This document shows, one piece after another, positions 48,923-58,224 of a stretch of 64,000 bases of DNA; position 1 is the first letter of the stretch, and every line of letters starts with the position of its first letter. Origin of the DNA: Phycisphaeraceae bacterium (GTDB lineage: Bacteria; Planctomycetota; Phycisphaerae; Phycisphaerales; UBA1924); the NCBI GenBank assembly GCA_015200025.1, contig CP054186.1, positions 1,178,001 through 1,242,000 of the forward strand, read 5' to 3'. A program made the position numbers and the translations under genes. Under the pieces are notes generated by a model. That model saw only the letters and a program-made list of their open reading frames with translations, did not search any database and had not been told where the DNA came from.

Positions 48923-50266
48923 ATGAGCACCCACGACCGCCCCCCCCACCACGCACCCACCTCCCGCCGAGACTTTGTCGCCGCCTCGATCGCCTCGGGC
49001 CTCGGGCTCGCCCTGGCCTCGGGCGCCCCCCGCCCGGCCTTCGCCACGGCCCCCGCCCCACGCGCCGCCGCCACGTCTTCCAACGCCCGTATCGGTATCG
49101 GGTTCATCGCGTGCGGCAAGCGCATGTTCGAGATGCTCCCCGAGTTCCTCGGGCGCGCCGATTGCCACGTCCTCGCCGTCTGCGACGTCGACACCACACG
49201 CCGCAACCACGCCAAGTCGCTCGTCGACGCCCACCACGCCTCCTCCGGGTGCGCCGCCTTCAACGACCACCGCGAGCTCCTCGCCCACCCCGGCATCGAC
49301 GCCGTCGTCATCTCCACCCCCGACCACTGGCACGCCATCCAGATCATCGACGCCGCCGCCGCCAAAAAGGACATCTACTGCGAGAAGCCCCTCACCCTCA
49401 CCATCGCCGAGGCCAAGGCCTGCATCGACGCCGTCCGCAAGCACGACCGCGTCTTCCAGACCGGCAGCCAGCAACGCACCGAATACGGCGGCGTCTTCCG
49501 CTCCGCCTGCGAGTACATCCGCGCCGGCAAAATCGGCAAGGTCCTCCACGCCCACATCGGCGTCGGGGTCTCCAGCGTCCCCTGCACCCTCGCCGAAGAA
49601 CCCCTCGAACCCGGCCTCGACTGGGACCGCTGGCTCGGGCCCGCGCCCTCACGCCCCTACCACTCCGTCCTCTCGCCCCGAGGCGTCCACAAGCACTACC
49701 CCGACTGGCGCCTCTACTCCGAATACTCCGGCGGCATGATGACCGACTTCGGCGCCCACCACTTCGACATCTGCCAGTGGGCCCTCGATATGGACACCTC
49801 CGGGCCCACCGACATCATCCCGCCCGAAGACCCCGCCGCCCAATACGGCTGCCGCCTCGTCTACCCCAACGGCACCACCGCCCACCACGGCGGACCCCAC
49901 GGCGGGACCTACGTCGGCGAACGAGGCTCCATCTACGTCTCCCGCGGCGTCGCCCACTCCATCCCCCCCGACCTCCTCAAAAAGCCCCTCGACGACGGCG
50001 ACCCCAGGCTCCCCTCCGCCACCTCCCACATCGCCAACTTCATCGACTGCATCAAGTCCCGCCAGCGGTGCATCTGCGACGTCGAGGTCGGCGCCCGCTC
50101 CGTCACCGTCTGCCACCTCGCCAACCTCGCCTATTGGCACCGCAAGCGCCTCCGCTGGGACCCCAAGGCCTGGCGCTTCCTCACCCCCGACGGCTCGCCC
50201 GACGCCAAGGCCAACGCGTGGCTCGACGTCACCCGGCGCGACGGTTACCAACTCCCATCGTTCTGA
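48923..50266 (+). CDS. Tat-exported Gfo/Idh/MocA-family oxidoreductase
   Basis: The 447-residue protein has a twin-Arg signal (SRRDFVAASIASGLGLAL, Arg15-Arg16), so it is folded in the cytoplasm with bound cofactor and then exported. The Rossmann domain has IGIGFIACGKRMFEML and VDVVISTPDHWHA-like VVISTPDHWHAIQI. The catalytic EKP motif is in DIYCEKPLTL. The C-terminal domain has GGMMTDFGAHHFDICQWALD. Planctomycetes have many such proteins, probably acting on sugars or inositols; the substrate is unknown. TATGCT at about 48883 could be its -10 box. Confidence 0.9.
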   Translation: MSTHDRPPHHAPTSRRDFVAASIASGLGLALASGAPRPAFATAPAPRAAATSSNARIGIGFIACGKRMFEMLPEFLGRADCHVLAVCDVDTTRRNHAKSLVDAHHASSGCAAFNDHRELLAHPGIDAVVISTPDHWHAIQIIDAAAAKKDIYCEKPLTLTIAEAKACIDAVRKHDRVFQTGSQQRTEYGGVFRSACEYIRAGKIGKVLHAHIGVGVSSVPCTLAEEPLEPGLDWDRWLGPAPSRPYHSVLSPRGVHKHYPDWRLYSEYSGGMMTDFGAHHFDICQWALDMDTSGPTDIIPPEDPAAQYGCRLVYPNGTTAHHGGPHGGTYVGERGSIYVSRGVAHSIPPDLLKKPLDDGDPRLPSATSHIANFIDCIKSRQRCICDVEVGARSVTVCHLANLAYWHRKRLRWDPKAWRFLTPDGSPDAKANAWLDVTRRDGYQLPSF

Positions 50267-50267
50267 T

Positions 50268-50495
50268 TCACACCCCGCCGCCGGATCCCACGCCCGGCTC
50301 AACCTCGTCGATCGTCGTCCGGCGGAGCGTCACCGGACCCCCCGGCGTCTCCACCACCCGCTCGCGAACCTCCGTCTTGACCACCCGCGACCCGCGACCG
50401 CCGCCCCCCTCGACGGGCGTCCTCGCCGCTCGCCACAGGATCCCCACGAACTCCCCCAGCGACCTCGCCAACGGCTTGCGCGGGCCCGCCGACAT
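50268..50495 (-). CDS. Small conserved-looking protein, unknown function
   Basis: The 75-residue protein begins MSAGPRKPLARSLGEFVGIL and has KTEVRERVVETPGGPVTLRR followed by TTIDEVE. The beta-strand pattern with V-E-T-P-G-G-x-V-T-L-R-R-T-T resembles small planctomycete proteins I have seen, but I cannot name a family. GGGAGG precedes the ATG. It is convergent with the oxidoreductase gene, one base apart. Confidence 0.6.
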   Translation of the reverse strand: MSAGPRKPLARSLGEFVGILWRAARTPVEGGGGRGSRVVKTEVRERVVETPGGPVTLRRTTIDEVEPGVGSGGGV

Positions 50496-50510
50496 CTCAC
50501 GCCTCCCGGC

Positions 50511-50786
50511 TCACTCCCCGCCGTCCATCCGCGGCTTGGCCGCCTTCACCTTCACACGCAACATCTCGTCAAACCCCGTCACCCTCGCTTCTTTCCCCCT
50601 CGGGAACCCCAGCCCCGTCAGGATCGCCCCCGCCACCAGCCACCCGCGCCCCGAGTCAAAGACCCGCTCCGCCGCCTGCACCCCCACCACGCCCCCGTAC
50701 CGCTCTCGCTCGATCGACGCCCACCACATCCGCCCCGCGCCGATCGCCACGAACCACAGACCGAGCGCCAGCACGAGCCGTCCCAT
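50511..50786 (-). CDS. Small membrane protein, unknown function
   Basis: The 91-residue protein begins MGRLVLALGLWFVAIGAGRM and has two hydrophobic segments, the second SGRGWLVAGAILTGLGF. The C-terminal part is basic (VKVKAAKPRMDGGE). ATG 50786 was chosen over upstream Mets because AAGGAG lies nine bases before it. It lies 15 nt before the next small gene on the same strand and 85 nt after nuoE. Confidence 0.6.
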   Translation of the reverse strand: MGRLVLALGLWFVAIGAGRMWWASIERERYGGVVGVQAAERVFDSGRGWLVAGAILTGLGFPRGKEARVTGFDEMLRVKVKAAKPRMDGGE

Positions 50787-50871
50787 GACCTCGACTCCTT
50801 CGCTCTGCCCCGCCGCGGTATCCCGCACGCCAGCCTCCACAACTCGCCCTACGCGAACCATGCGGCCCCGA

Positions 50872-51414
50872 CTAGTGGTGCCCCCCGCCCTTGCCCGCCG
50901 CGTCGATCGCCCGGATCACCGATTCAGGCGTCAGGTTCTCGTGCAGCCGCTCATCCACCAGCGCCACCGGCGCCGTGTCGCACGACCCAAGGCACTCCAC
51001 CTCCACCAGCGTGAACCGCCCGTCCTCGGTCGTCTCCCCGACCTCGATCCCAAGACGCGCCTTCACCGCACCCGTGATCGCGCGGTAGTCCATGCACTCG
51101 CACGCGATCGACCGGCACACCGCGATCAGGTGCGCCCCCTTGGGCTTGAGCCAATACTCCTCGTAGAAGCTCGCCGTGTCGTACACCTCGGAGGGCTTGA
51201 GGCCCAGCACCCCCGCGATCTCCTCCATCGCCTGCGCCGGGATCCACCCGTACGCGTGCTGCACCTCGTGCAGGCACGGCAACAACGCCCCCATCCTGTT
51301 CTCGTACCGCGGCAGGATCTGACGCTCGATCTTCTCCCGCATCGCCGCCGTCACGTACGGCTCAGGACGCCGATCGATCTTCATACCGCCCGAATTCTTC
51401 GTCATCCACGCCAT
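50872..51414 (-). CDS. nuoE: NADH-quinone oxidoreductase subunit E (NuoE-like 2Fe-2S protein)
   Basis: The 180-residue protein carries the [2Fe-2S] cluster of complex I or of NAD-linked dehydrogenases/hydrogenases. The four cysteines are in CRSIACECM (two) and CLGSCDTAP (two). YENRMGALLPCLHEVQHAYG and GLKPSEVYDTASFYEEYWL are characteristic. MAWMTKNSGG at 51414 is the likely start; an upstream TTG is less likely. Nothing else of complex I is present here. A C-terminal GKGGGHH is slightly longer than usual. Confidence 0.93.
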   Translation of the reverse strand: MAWMTKNSGGMKIDRRPEPYVTAAMREKIERQILPRYENRMGALLPCLHEVQHAYGWIPAQAMEEIAGVLGLKPSEVYDTASFYEEYWLKPKGAHLIAVCRSIACECMDYRAITGAVKARLGIEVGETTEDGRFTLVEVECLGSCDTAPVALVDERLHENLTPESVIRAIDAAGKGGGHH

Positions 51415-51422
51415 AAGCCCCC

Positions 51423-51428
51423 ATCGTA
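51423..51428 (-). promoter_or_regulatory. -10-like TACGAT before nuoE
   Basis: TACGAT on the minus strand lies eight bases before the ATG at 51414. A GT-rich stretch upstream could serve as a weak -35. Confidence 0.35.
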
Positions 51429-51465
51429 GCAACCCCCACCCCTCCCCAACCTCCCCCCCGCACGC

Positions 51466-51855
51466 CTACCTCGGGCTCACCACCCTCGCCCGAACCGGCG
51501 TCCCCGACCCCCCGGGTTGCGTCACCACGATCGGCGTCCGCCCCGGGGGCAACGCCAGCCTCGCCGGCGACCCCGGACGCTGCGCCTGGTCCACCGACAC
51601 CACCACCGATTCACCTTCCGGGATCCCGAACACCTCCATCCCCGTCCGGTCCCCGGGCATCAGCCGCTCCCGCGCCACGACCTTCGACACCCCCCCGGGC
51701 TCGTACCGAACCACCTCGACCGACACCAGGTCCGGCGTCTGGTTGTCCACGTCCGCCACCCGCGACGCCCCACACCCGAACCCCGCCAGCACCGCCACGC
51801 CAAGCGCCGCCCCGTTGAGCACGCCCCGCACCCGACGACCGTTCACTCCCGACAT
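51466..51855 (-). CDS. Small lipoprotein, unknown function
   Basis: The 129-residue protein has a signal peptide with lipobox (VAVLAGFGC). The mature part has DNQTPDLVSVEVVRYEPGGV and a beta-rich pattern of about 100 residues ending VRARVVSPR. No family is recognised. It lies 63 nt downstream of the TolC-like gene and may be the last gene of that efflux operon. Confidence 0.65.
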   Translation of the reverse strand: MSGVNGRRVRGVLNGAALGVAVLAGFGCGASRVADVDNQTPDLVSVEVVRYEPGGVSKVVARERLMPGDRTGMEVFGIPEGESVVVSVDQAQRPGSPARLALPPGRTPIVVTQPGGSGTPVRARVVSPR

Positions 51856-51918
51856 GCCTTCGCTCCAGACGCCCGCCGAACCCGCCGAGGCACCGACCCG
51901 GTGCCGCCGATCGTACCT

Positions 51919-53667
51919 CTATCGGCCCGCCCCATCCCCCCACCGCACCTCTTCCGCCGGAGCCTCGCCCCGGTGCGAGGGCCGTGCCACCGCCTCGAAC
52001 TCGATCTTCCCCTGCCCCAGCAGCGTCCCCGTCGCGAACGCCAGGTCCACCTGCGCGATCTGGTAATCCACCACCGCCCGCACCTCCGCCACCTGCGCCT
52101 CGGCCAGCCTCGCCGCCGCGTCCAACACGTCCGTGCTCGTCGACCGCTGCAGATCGAACTGCCGTTGCTCCGCCTGGAACGCCCGCGTGCTCAACACCAC
52201 GCTCTGACGCGCCGCCATGATCCGCTCCCACCCCGCGTCCATCTGGTCCACCGCCGACAGCACCTCCTGACGGATCGACAACTCCCTCGCCTCCTTCGTC
52301 GACAGCCTCGCCAGCCTCGTCAGGATCGCCTGCCTCACCCGGCTCCTCGCCCGCTCGTTCCCCAGCGGCACCTCCGCGTTCAGCCCGATCTCCCAATCCT
52401 GAAAGTCCCCGTCCCGCGCCATCTTCGCCGCGTCCTGCGACGACGACCCCAGCCCGTTCACCCGGTACACGTAATCCAGCGTGAACAGCGGCAACGCCTG
52501 GTTCTTCTCCAACGCCACCGACGCCGCGTCCCCCGCCAGCTTCAACTCCAACTCCAAGAGTTCCATCCGGTTCGCCAGCGACACCGCCACCAGCGCCCCG
52601 GGGTCGAACCCGTACTCCACCGGGTCCGGGGGGGTCGCCGCCACCAGCACCGTCGGGCTCTCGAGCGCCAGCCCCGGGCGGTTCACGATCCGCTTGAGCT
52701 CACGCTGCCGCGTCCGGACATCGTTCTGCGCCAGGATGATCGCCTCGAGCCGCGACGCCGCCCCCGCCTCCGCCCGGATCACCTCCACCTCCGACACCGC
52801 CCCGGCCCGCTCCCGCCGACGCGCCGACTCCAGCTGCGCCGTCGCCAGCTCGAACTGCTGCTGCGCCACCTCCAGCTCGCGCTGCGCCCGGTACAGCCCC
52901 CAATACGCCCGGTCCACCGTCGCCAGCTGACGCATCACCTCAACCTTCGTCCGCGCCCACGCCGCGTCCTCCTCGTACCGCGCGATCCGCAGCGCCGCCA
53001 GGTTCGCCCGACGACCCGCCCCGCGCAGCAGCGGCTGCGACACGCTGAACTCAAAGTCCGACGCGTACGACGGGTTCAGCGTCGCGAACGCGTTGTTGTT
53101 CTCGTTCTGGTTCCACGGCAGGGTGATCGACGCCGTCCCCCCCGTCCGAAGCGGCACCCGCACCCCCGGCTCCACCCGAAGGTTCTGCGACTGCGCCGAC
53201 GCCAGCGTGCTCGACGTGGGCTGGTTCAGGTCCGACCAGCGCGCGTTCAGCGTGAACAGCGACTCGAACCGCGCCGCCTCCTCCCCCACCCGCTCCCCCG
53301 CCACCGCCGGGTCCACCAACGCCACCCGGATGTCCAGGTTGTTCGAGAGCGCCCACAGCCGGCACTCCTCGAGCGAGACCTCGCTCCGCTCCGCCCCCTC
53401 GAACCTCGCCCGCGACGCCGCGATCCGCGCCTCCATCGACCCCGCCCCCTCCCCCGCCCCCTCGCCCGCGGGCGGCGCGGGCCGCAGGTACTCCGCCAGG
53501 CTCCGCCGATCGATCCCCTTCAACCGCGATCGGTCCACCCGCGCGACATCGGGTGAGTCATCGAACAGCGGCGCCTCGCACCCCCACCCACCCCACCCGG
53601 CCCACAGCACCGACGCCGCCGCCACACCCGTCATCAATCGCCCGCGACCGTGCTTTCGTTCGCTCAT
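51919..53667 (-). CDS. TolC-like outer membrane efflux protein
   Basis: The 582-residue protein has a signal peptide with Cys after WGGWG and the long amphipathic coiled-coil repeats of outer membrane factors: TKVEVMRQLATVDRAYWGLY, AQQQFELATAQLESARRRER, and later SIRQEVLSAVDQMDAGW and TSTDVLDAAARLAEAQVAE. It forms the exit duct of a tripartite pump. Its ATG overlaps the stop of the permease gene (ATGA), so it is coupled to the transporter. An N-terminal extension of about 90 residues is not recognised. Confidence 0.9.
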   Translation of the reverse strand: MSERKHGRGRLMTGVAAASVLWAGWGGWGCEAPLFDDSPDVARVDRSRLKGIDRRSLAEYLRPAPPAGEGAGEGAGSMEARIAASRARFEGAERSEVSLEECRLWALSNNLDIRVALVDPAVAGERVGEEAARFESLFTLNARWSDLNQPTSSTLASAQSQNLRVEPGVRVPLRTGGTASITLPWNQNENNNAFATLNPSYASDFEFSVSQPLLRGAGRRANLAALRIARYEEDAAWARTKVEVMRQLATVDRAYWGLYRAQRELEVAQQQFELATAQLESARRRERAGAVSEVEVIRAEAGAASRLEAIILAQNDVRTRQRELKRIVNRPGLALESPTVLVAATPPDPVEYGFDPGALVAVSLANRMELLELELKLAGDAASVALEKNQALPLFTLDYVYRVNGLGSSSQDAAKMARDGDFQDWEIGLNAEVPLGNERARSRVRQAILTRLARLSTKEARELSIRQEVLSAVDQMDAGWERIMAARQSVVLSTRAFQAEQRQFDLQRSTSTDVLDAAARLAEAQVAEVRAVVDYQIAQVDLAFATGTLLGQGKIEFEAVARPSHRGEAPAEEVRWGDGAGR

Positions 53668-54902
53668 TCGTGCCTCAACGCGTCGATGGGATTCAGCCGG
53701 GCCGCCTTGACCGCCGGGAACATCCCGAACACCACGCCCGTCGTCACGCAGAACCCCACCGCCAGCCACACCGCCCACACCGGGACCTCCGCCCCCGACA
53801 TCGATCCACCGGGGATCGCCTGGATCCCCGCCACCAACCCGCGGCCGATCACCAGCCCGATCGCCCCGCCCACCATGCACAGCGTCACCGCCTCCACCAG
53901 GAACTGGATCAAAATCACCTCGGGCCTCGCCCCCAACGCCTTGCGCAGCCCGATCTCCCGCGTCCGCTCGCTCACCGACACCAGCATGATGTTCATGATC
54001 CCCACCCCGCCCACGATCAGCGAGATCGCCACGATCCCCGCCGCCGCCGCCGTCAGCCCGCCCGAGATCCGCTTGAACTGATTGATGAACTGGTCGATCG
54101 CCTCCACCCCGAACGTGTCCGGGTCCCCGGGCTGCAGCCCGCGCACCCGCCTCAGGTACCCGCCAACCTCCGCCTTCACGTCCTCCACCTTGTCCGGACC
54201 GCGCGACTGCGCCACCGCGAACATCCTCGGCACCGGCCTCATCGTCAACGCCGTCGCGTACGGCACGTAGATCTCCGTCCTCGCCTCCCCGCCGCCGAAC
54301 ATCGGCGACACCGACTTGGTTTCCACCACCCCCACCACCGTGAACCGGCGACCCCCCACCAGCAGCACCTCCCCCGTCGGGTCCGCGTCCAGCGACAGTT
54401 CCTCCAGGCCCTTGTCGTTGATCAGGCACACGTTCAGACGGCTCTCCTCGTCGCCCGCCATGAACGGCCTCCCCACCGTCACGAACCTCTGCTCGATCTC
54501 GTGCCACTCCGGCCTGATCCCCTGAACCGTCACCGCCTCCAGCGTCCGCTCCCCGAACCTCACGTCCCCGTTCATCTCCATCACCGGGCTCAGCCTCAAC
54601 AGCGACGGCGCGTTGGGCATGATCCCCTCCACCTGCTCGGGCGTCAGCCTCACCTGACGCCAACTGAACCGGTCCCGCTGCCCCGGCGGCATCCTCGGGA
54701 AGATCCACACCTTGTTCGCCCCCACCGTCTCGAACTCCCGCAGCACGAACGACTCCAGCCCCTTCGTCGCCGCCACCGTCGTCACCACCGCCGTCACCCC
54801 GATCACGATCCCCAGCGTCGTCAGCAACGCCCGGACCTTGTTCACCCAGATCTGCCCCAACGCCGTCAGCACCGTCTGCACCACGAGACGCACCAGGCTC
54901 AT
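53664..54902 (-). CDS. MacB-type ABC transporter permease
   Basis: The 412-residue membrane subunit has the first helix (NKVRALLTTLGIVIGVTAVV), a periplasmic MacB-PCD domain of about 220 residues with LRLSPVMEMNGDVRFGERTL, and three C-terminal helices including IMNIMLVSVSERTREIGLRK. The motif GERTREIGLRKALGAR is a family hallmark. In E. coli MacB the ATPase is fused; here it is separate. The start overlaps the stop of the ATPase gene by one base (TGATG). Confidence 0.93.
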   Translation of the reverse strand: MSLVRLVVQTVLTALGQIWVNKVRALLTTLGIVIGVTAVVTTVAATKGLESFVLREFETVGANKVWIFPRMPPGQRDRFSWRQVRLTPEQVEGIMPNAPSLLRLSPVMEMNGDVRFGERTLEAVTVQGIRPEWHEIEQRFVTVGRPFMAGDEESRLNVCLINDKGLEELSLDADPTGEVLLVGGRRFTVVGVVETKSVSPMFGGGEARTEIYVPYATALTMRPVPRMFAVAQSRGPDKVEDVKAEVGGYLRRVRGLQPGDPDTFGVEAIDQFINQFKRISGGLTAAAAGIVAISLIVGGVGIMNIMLVSVSERTREIGLRKALGARPEVILIQFLVEAVTLCMVGGAIGLVIGRGLVAGIQAIPGGSMSGAEVPVWAVWLAVGFCVTTGVVFGMFPAVKAARLNPIDALRHE

Positions 54903-55702
54903 CACGAGACACCCCCCGCCCCCACCGAGCCCCCAGCCCCCACCACCGACCCCGCCGCGCGAACCGCGTGGTCCGCCGCCCGCTTGAGATAGTCCTGGTG
55001 GATCGGGTCCTCGCCCGTCGGGTGGTCCGACACGATCCGCCCGTCGCGCAGCCTCACGATCCGCGCCGCGTGCCCCGCGATGTCCTCCTCGTGCGTCACC
55101 ATCACGATCGTCTGCCCCTCCGCGTGCAACTGCCGGAACAGCCCGATGATCTCCTCGCTCGTCACGCTGTCGAGGTTCCCCGTCGGCTCGTCCGCCAGCA
55201 GGATACTCGGGCCCGTCACCAGCGCCCGAGCGATCGCCACCCGCTGACGCTGACCGCCCGACATCTGGTTGGGACGGTGCCCCATCCGGTCGCCCAGGCC
55301 CACACGCTCCAGCGCCCGCCTCGCCAGCTTCTTGGCCCCCCACCAGTGACGCCGCGAATACAGCAGCGGCAGCATCACGTTCGACAACGCCGTCGCACGC
55401 CCCAGCAGCTCGAAGCTCTGGAACACGAACCCGATCCGCTCGTTCCTCACCCGCGACAACGCCCCCACCGACATCCGGTGCGTCGGCTTGCCCGCCAGCT
55501 CGTACGTCCCCCCCGTCGGACGGTCCAGGCATCCCAGGATGTTCATCAGCGTGCTCTTCCCCGAGCCGCTCGACCCCATCACCGCCACGAACTCGTTCGA
55601 CCCGATGTCCAGGTCCACCCCGCGCAGCGCGTACACCGTCTCGGTCCCCATCCGGTAGACTTTCTCAAGACCCCGGATCCGGATCGCGGGCGCGCCCTCC
55701 AT
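54902..55702 (-). CDS. MacB/LolD-type ABC transporter ATPase
   Basis: The 266-residue ATPase has Walker A GSSGSGKST (43-51), Q-loop FVFQSFELL, signature MSGGQRQRVAIARAL, Walker B ILLADEPTGNLDS and H-loop MVTHEED. A Gly/Ala-rich tail of about 25 residues follows the usual end. It powers the permease next to it. Its start lies three bases after the adaptor stop. Confidence 0.96.
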   Translation of the reverse strand: MEGAPAIRIRGLEKVYRMGTETVYALRGVDLDIGSNEFVAVMGSSGSGKSTLMNILGCLDRPTGGTYELAGKPTHRMSVGALSRVRNERIGFVFQSFELLGRATALSNVMLPLLYSRRHWWGAKKLARRALERVGLGDRMGHRPNQMSGGQRQRVAIARALVTGPSILLADEPTGNLDSVTSEEIIGLFRQLHAEGQTIVMVTHEEDIAGHAARIVRLRDGRIVSDHPTGEDPIHQDYLKRAADHAVRAAGSVVGAGGSVGAGGVS

Positions 55703-55705
55703 GCC

Positions 55706-57025
55706 TCACCCTCCCCCGCTCGTGCCGCCGCCCGACGACGCACGCGAGGCCCCGACGCCGTCGCCCGCGCCGCCCGACCCGTTCCCCTCGCCCCGGTCGT
55801 CCTCCACCCGCTGTTCGTGCTTGAGCGACAGCAGCGTCTTGTACGGCCCGATGATGATCGACGAGCCCTCCGCCACACCCTGAACGACCACCGTGTGCGT
55901 CAGGTCGCTCGCCCCCGCGATCACCGGCGTCGCCCGCGCCCGCCCCCCCTCGATCGTCCAGACCACCCGCACGTACTTCTTCCCCGAATCCACCAGCGGG
56001 CTCTCACGCAACGCCGCCGGCAGGTCGTCCACCGCACGGTCAACCACCGCCTGGCTCGGCACCTTCAGCACCCCCGCCAACGTCTCCACCTCCACGTCCA
56101 CGTTCGCCAGCATCCCCGACAACGCGTTGTCCTCCGGCAACTCCACCGCGATCTCCGTCTCGAAGTACGCCGTCTGGTCGCTCCCCACCTGCCGCGTCGG
56201 CCTCACCCGCTCCACCACCCCGCGGTACACCGACCCCGGGAACGCGTTGATATACACCCGGCACCGCTGCCCGCCCTCGACCGGCATGATGTTCGCCTCG
56301 TCGATCCTCGCCCGCATCAGCATCCGCGACAGGTCGCTGAACCGCATGATCACCGACCCGGGGCTGTTGAGCGTCCCCACCACCACCAGCTCCCCCACCT
56401 CCGCGTTGAGCTGCGAGATCACCCCGTCGAACGGCGCCGAGATCACCGTGTTCGCCAGGTCCTTCTCCGCACGCTTGATATTCGCCCTCGCGATATCGAT
56501 CGACCGCTCCACCTGCTCCAGCGCGCTCTTGAGCTCCAGCCACCTCGCCTCCGCCGCCTCGTACACCTGCGGCGCGATGTCCTTGCTCCCCAGCAACTCC
56601 CGCTGACGCCGAAGGTCCCGGTCCGCCTGCTCGTACGTCGCCCTCACCCCCTCCAGCCTCGACTCCTCGCTCCTCAGGCTCGCACGCGCCGAGTCCAGCA
56701 ACGCCTGAAGGTCGTCGCTCTCGAGCCTCACCAGCGTCTCGCCCTTCCGGGCCCGCTGCCCCTCCCGGAACGGCAACGCCACGATCCGCGCCGACACCTG
56801 CGCCGAGATGTCCACCTTCGTCCTCGGCTCGATATACCCCGGCGCGCTCACCACCCGGATCAGATCCCCTCGCTCCACCGCCCCCACCCGCACCTTCGTC
56901 GCCTTGAGGTCCGGCCTCAATTTCGACCGAACCTCCTCCAGGATCCCGGCCCGCGTCAGCCAGTACCCGCTCCCGGCGCACCCCACCACCACGATCACCA
57001 GCAAACCCAGAAACCACTTCCACAC
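55706..57025 (-). CDS. MacA/HlyD-type periplasmic adaptor of the efflux pump
   Basis: The 439-residue membrane-fusion protein has an N-terminal anchor (WKWFLGLLVIVVVGCAGSGY). The lipoyl half-motifs are ISAQVSARIVALPFREGQRA and ANTVISAPFDGVISQLNAEV; a coiled-coil hairpin lies between them (LDSARASLRSEESRLEGVRA). A beta-barrel follows. The C-terminal 35 residues are Gly/Ser-rich. The GTG start at 57025 has GGAG upstream. It is the first gene of the adaptor-ATPase-permease-TolC operon. Confidence 0.92.
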   Translation of the reverse strand: MWKWFLGLLVIVVVGCAGSGYWLTRAGILEEVRSKLRPDLKATKVRVGAVERGDLIRVVSAPGYIEPRTKVDISAQVSARIVALPFREGQRARKGETLVRLESDDLQALLDSARASLRSEESRLEGVRATYEQADRDLRRQRELLGSKDIAPQVYEAAEARWLELKSALEQVERSIDIARANIKRAEKDLANTVISAPFDGVISQLNAEVGELVVVGTLNSPGSVIMRFSDLSRMLMRARIDEANIMPVEGGQRCRVYINAFPGSVYRGVVERVRPTRQVGSDQTAYFETEIAVELPEDNALSGMLANVDVEVETLAGVLKVPSQAVVDRAVDDLPAALRESPLVDSGKKYVRVVWTIEGGRARATPVIAGASDLTHTVVVQGVAEGSSIIIGPYKTLLSLKHEQRVEDDRGEGNGSGGAGDGVGASRASSGGGTSGGG

Positions 57026-57238
57026 GCGCTCCGCTCCGTTCGCCGGCCACGCGCCGGATTCAATGCCCCGCTCGCCCTCGCTCAACGCCCCAAACCCACA
57101 CCCCCCCCGAGGCCCCGTCCTTCGGATTCCGAACCGCCGCGTCTCACGCCACGCGCACAACCCCACCGAGGAACCGAACAATACCCCGCAATCCCCCCGC
57201 GGTTGCAGCCTCGGCCCGACCGCCCGCGACGCGACCGA

Positions 57239-57244
57239 TACCCT
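57239..57244 (+). promoter_or_regulatory. -10-like TANNNT next to the thiL start
   Basis: TACCCT lies five bases (TCCCC) before the GTG at 57250. No Shine-Dalgarno or TPP riboswitch-like motif was seen upstream. Confidence 0.4.
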
Positions 57245-57249
57245 TCCCC

Positions 57250-58197
57250 GTGATCCCCAGCGCCAATGAGTCCGACCTCCTCGGCCTGATCGCCAGCGCC
57301 GCCGCCCCGCTCCGTCACGACTTCGCACACGTCCTCGTCGGCCCGGGCGACGACGCCGCCGTCCTCCGTACCCCCGCCGGCGACACCCTCCTCGCCACCG
57401 TCGACCAGCTCGTCGAGGCCCGGCATTTCCTCCCCATCGACCGCGACGCCCCCAACCCCAACACCCTCGACCTCATCGCCCGAAAGGCCGTTGCCCGGAG
57501 CGTCTCCGATATCGCCGCGATGGGCGGCTCCCCCGCCTTCGCCCTCGCCACCGCCTGCCTCCCGCGACCCTTCCCCGCACACGCCGCCGAGCACCTCGCC
57601 CTCGCCGTCCACCGCTGGGGCCGGCACTGGTCTTGCCCCGTCGTCGGCGGCGACCTCGCTTCCTCCGCCGACGCCCACGCCCCGCTCCACCTCAGCATCA
57701 CCGTCCTGGGTTACCCCCACCCGCTTCACCCCCCCGCCCTCCGATCGAACGCCAAGCCCGGGCACGCCGTCTTCGTCACCGGCGCCCTCGGCGGCTCCCT
57801 CGCCTCGGGCCGGCACCTCACCTTCGAACCACGCCTCGACGAAGCCCGGCATCTCCTCGACGCCCTCGGACCGTCCATCGGCGCGATGATCGACCTCTCC
57901 GACGGCCTCGGCCGCGACGCCGGACGCATCGCCCACGCCTCCAACCTCCGGCTCACCCTCCACGCCGACCGATTCCCCCTCAATCCCGGCTGCGACTGGC
58001 GCCGCGCCCTCGCCGACGGCGAAGACTACGAACTCCTCTTCACCGCCCCGCCCGACGCCGTCCCCACGACCCTCGGTCCCCACCACACCCCCGTCACCCG
58101 CATCGGCGAGGTCACCGCCGACACCCCCGGCGCCCGCGTCGTCACCACCGCCGGCGACACCCTCGACGCCGACCACGCCGGCTGGGATCACCACTAA
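57250..58197 (+). CDS. thiL: Thiamine-monophosphate kinase
   Basis: The 315-residue enzyme phosphorylates thiamine phosphate to thiamine pyrophosphate. ESDLLGLI and GPGDDAAVLRTPAGDTLLAT are at the N-terminus, DLIARKAVARSVSDIAAMGG and PVVGGDLASS follow, then MIDLSDGLGRDAGRIAHASN and GEDYELLF, all family signatures of the ATP/Mg site. Length is typical. The GTG start is supported by TACCCT five bases upstream. It is divergent from the efflux operon. Confidence 0.94.
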   Translation: MIPSANESDLLGLIASAAAPLRHDFAHVLVGPGDDAAVLRTPAGDTLLATVDQLVEARHFLPIDRDAPNPNTLDLIARKAVARSVSDIAAMGGSPAFALATACLPRPFPAHAAEHLALAVHRWGRHWSCPVVGGDLASSADAHAPLHLSITVLGYPHPLHPPALRSNAKPGHAVFVTGALGGSLASGRHLTFEPRLDEARHLLDALGPSIGAMIDLSDGLGRDAGRIAHASNLRLTLHADRFPLNPGCDWRRALADGEDYELLFTAPPDAVPTTLGPHHTPVTRIGEVTADTPGARVVTTAGDTLDADHAGWDHH

Positions 58198-58224
58198 CGA
58201 TCTGCGATCTCCCCCACCCGCCGA

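Noticed and set aside
47806..51429. Open frame of about 1207 codons on the plus strand running across pyrC, the oxidoreductase gene and nuoE
   Set aside because: It is a shifted frame through several well-supported genes, with Arg/Pro-rich composition and no recognisable domain.
51917..54912. Long minus-strand reading that would join the permease region to the TolC-like protein
   Set aside because: The upstream part is a shifted frame of the permease gene. The TolC-like protein starts at 53667, where its signal peptide and ATGA coupling lie.
57026..57249. Possible TPP riboswitch before thiL
   Set aside because: I looked for the conserved CUGAGA and related TPP core sequences and found none; the -10-like box is five bases before the start codon, leaving no leader for a riboswitch.
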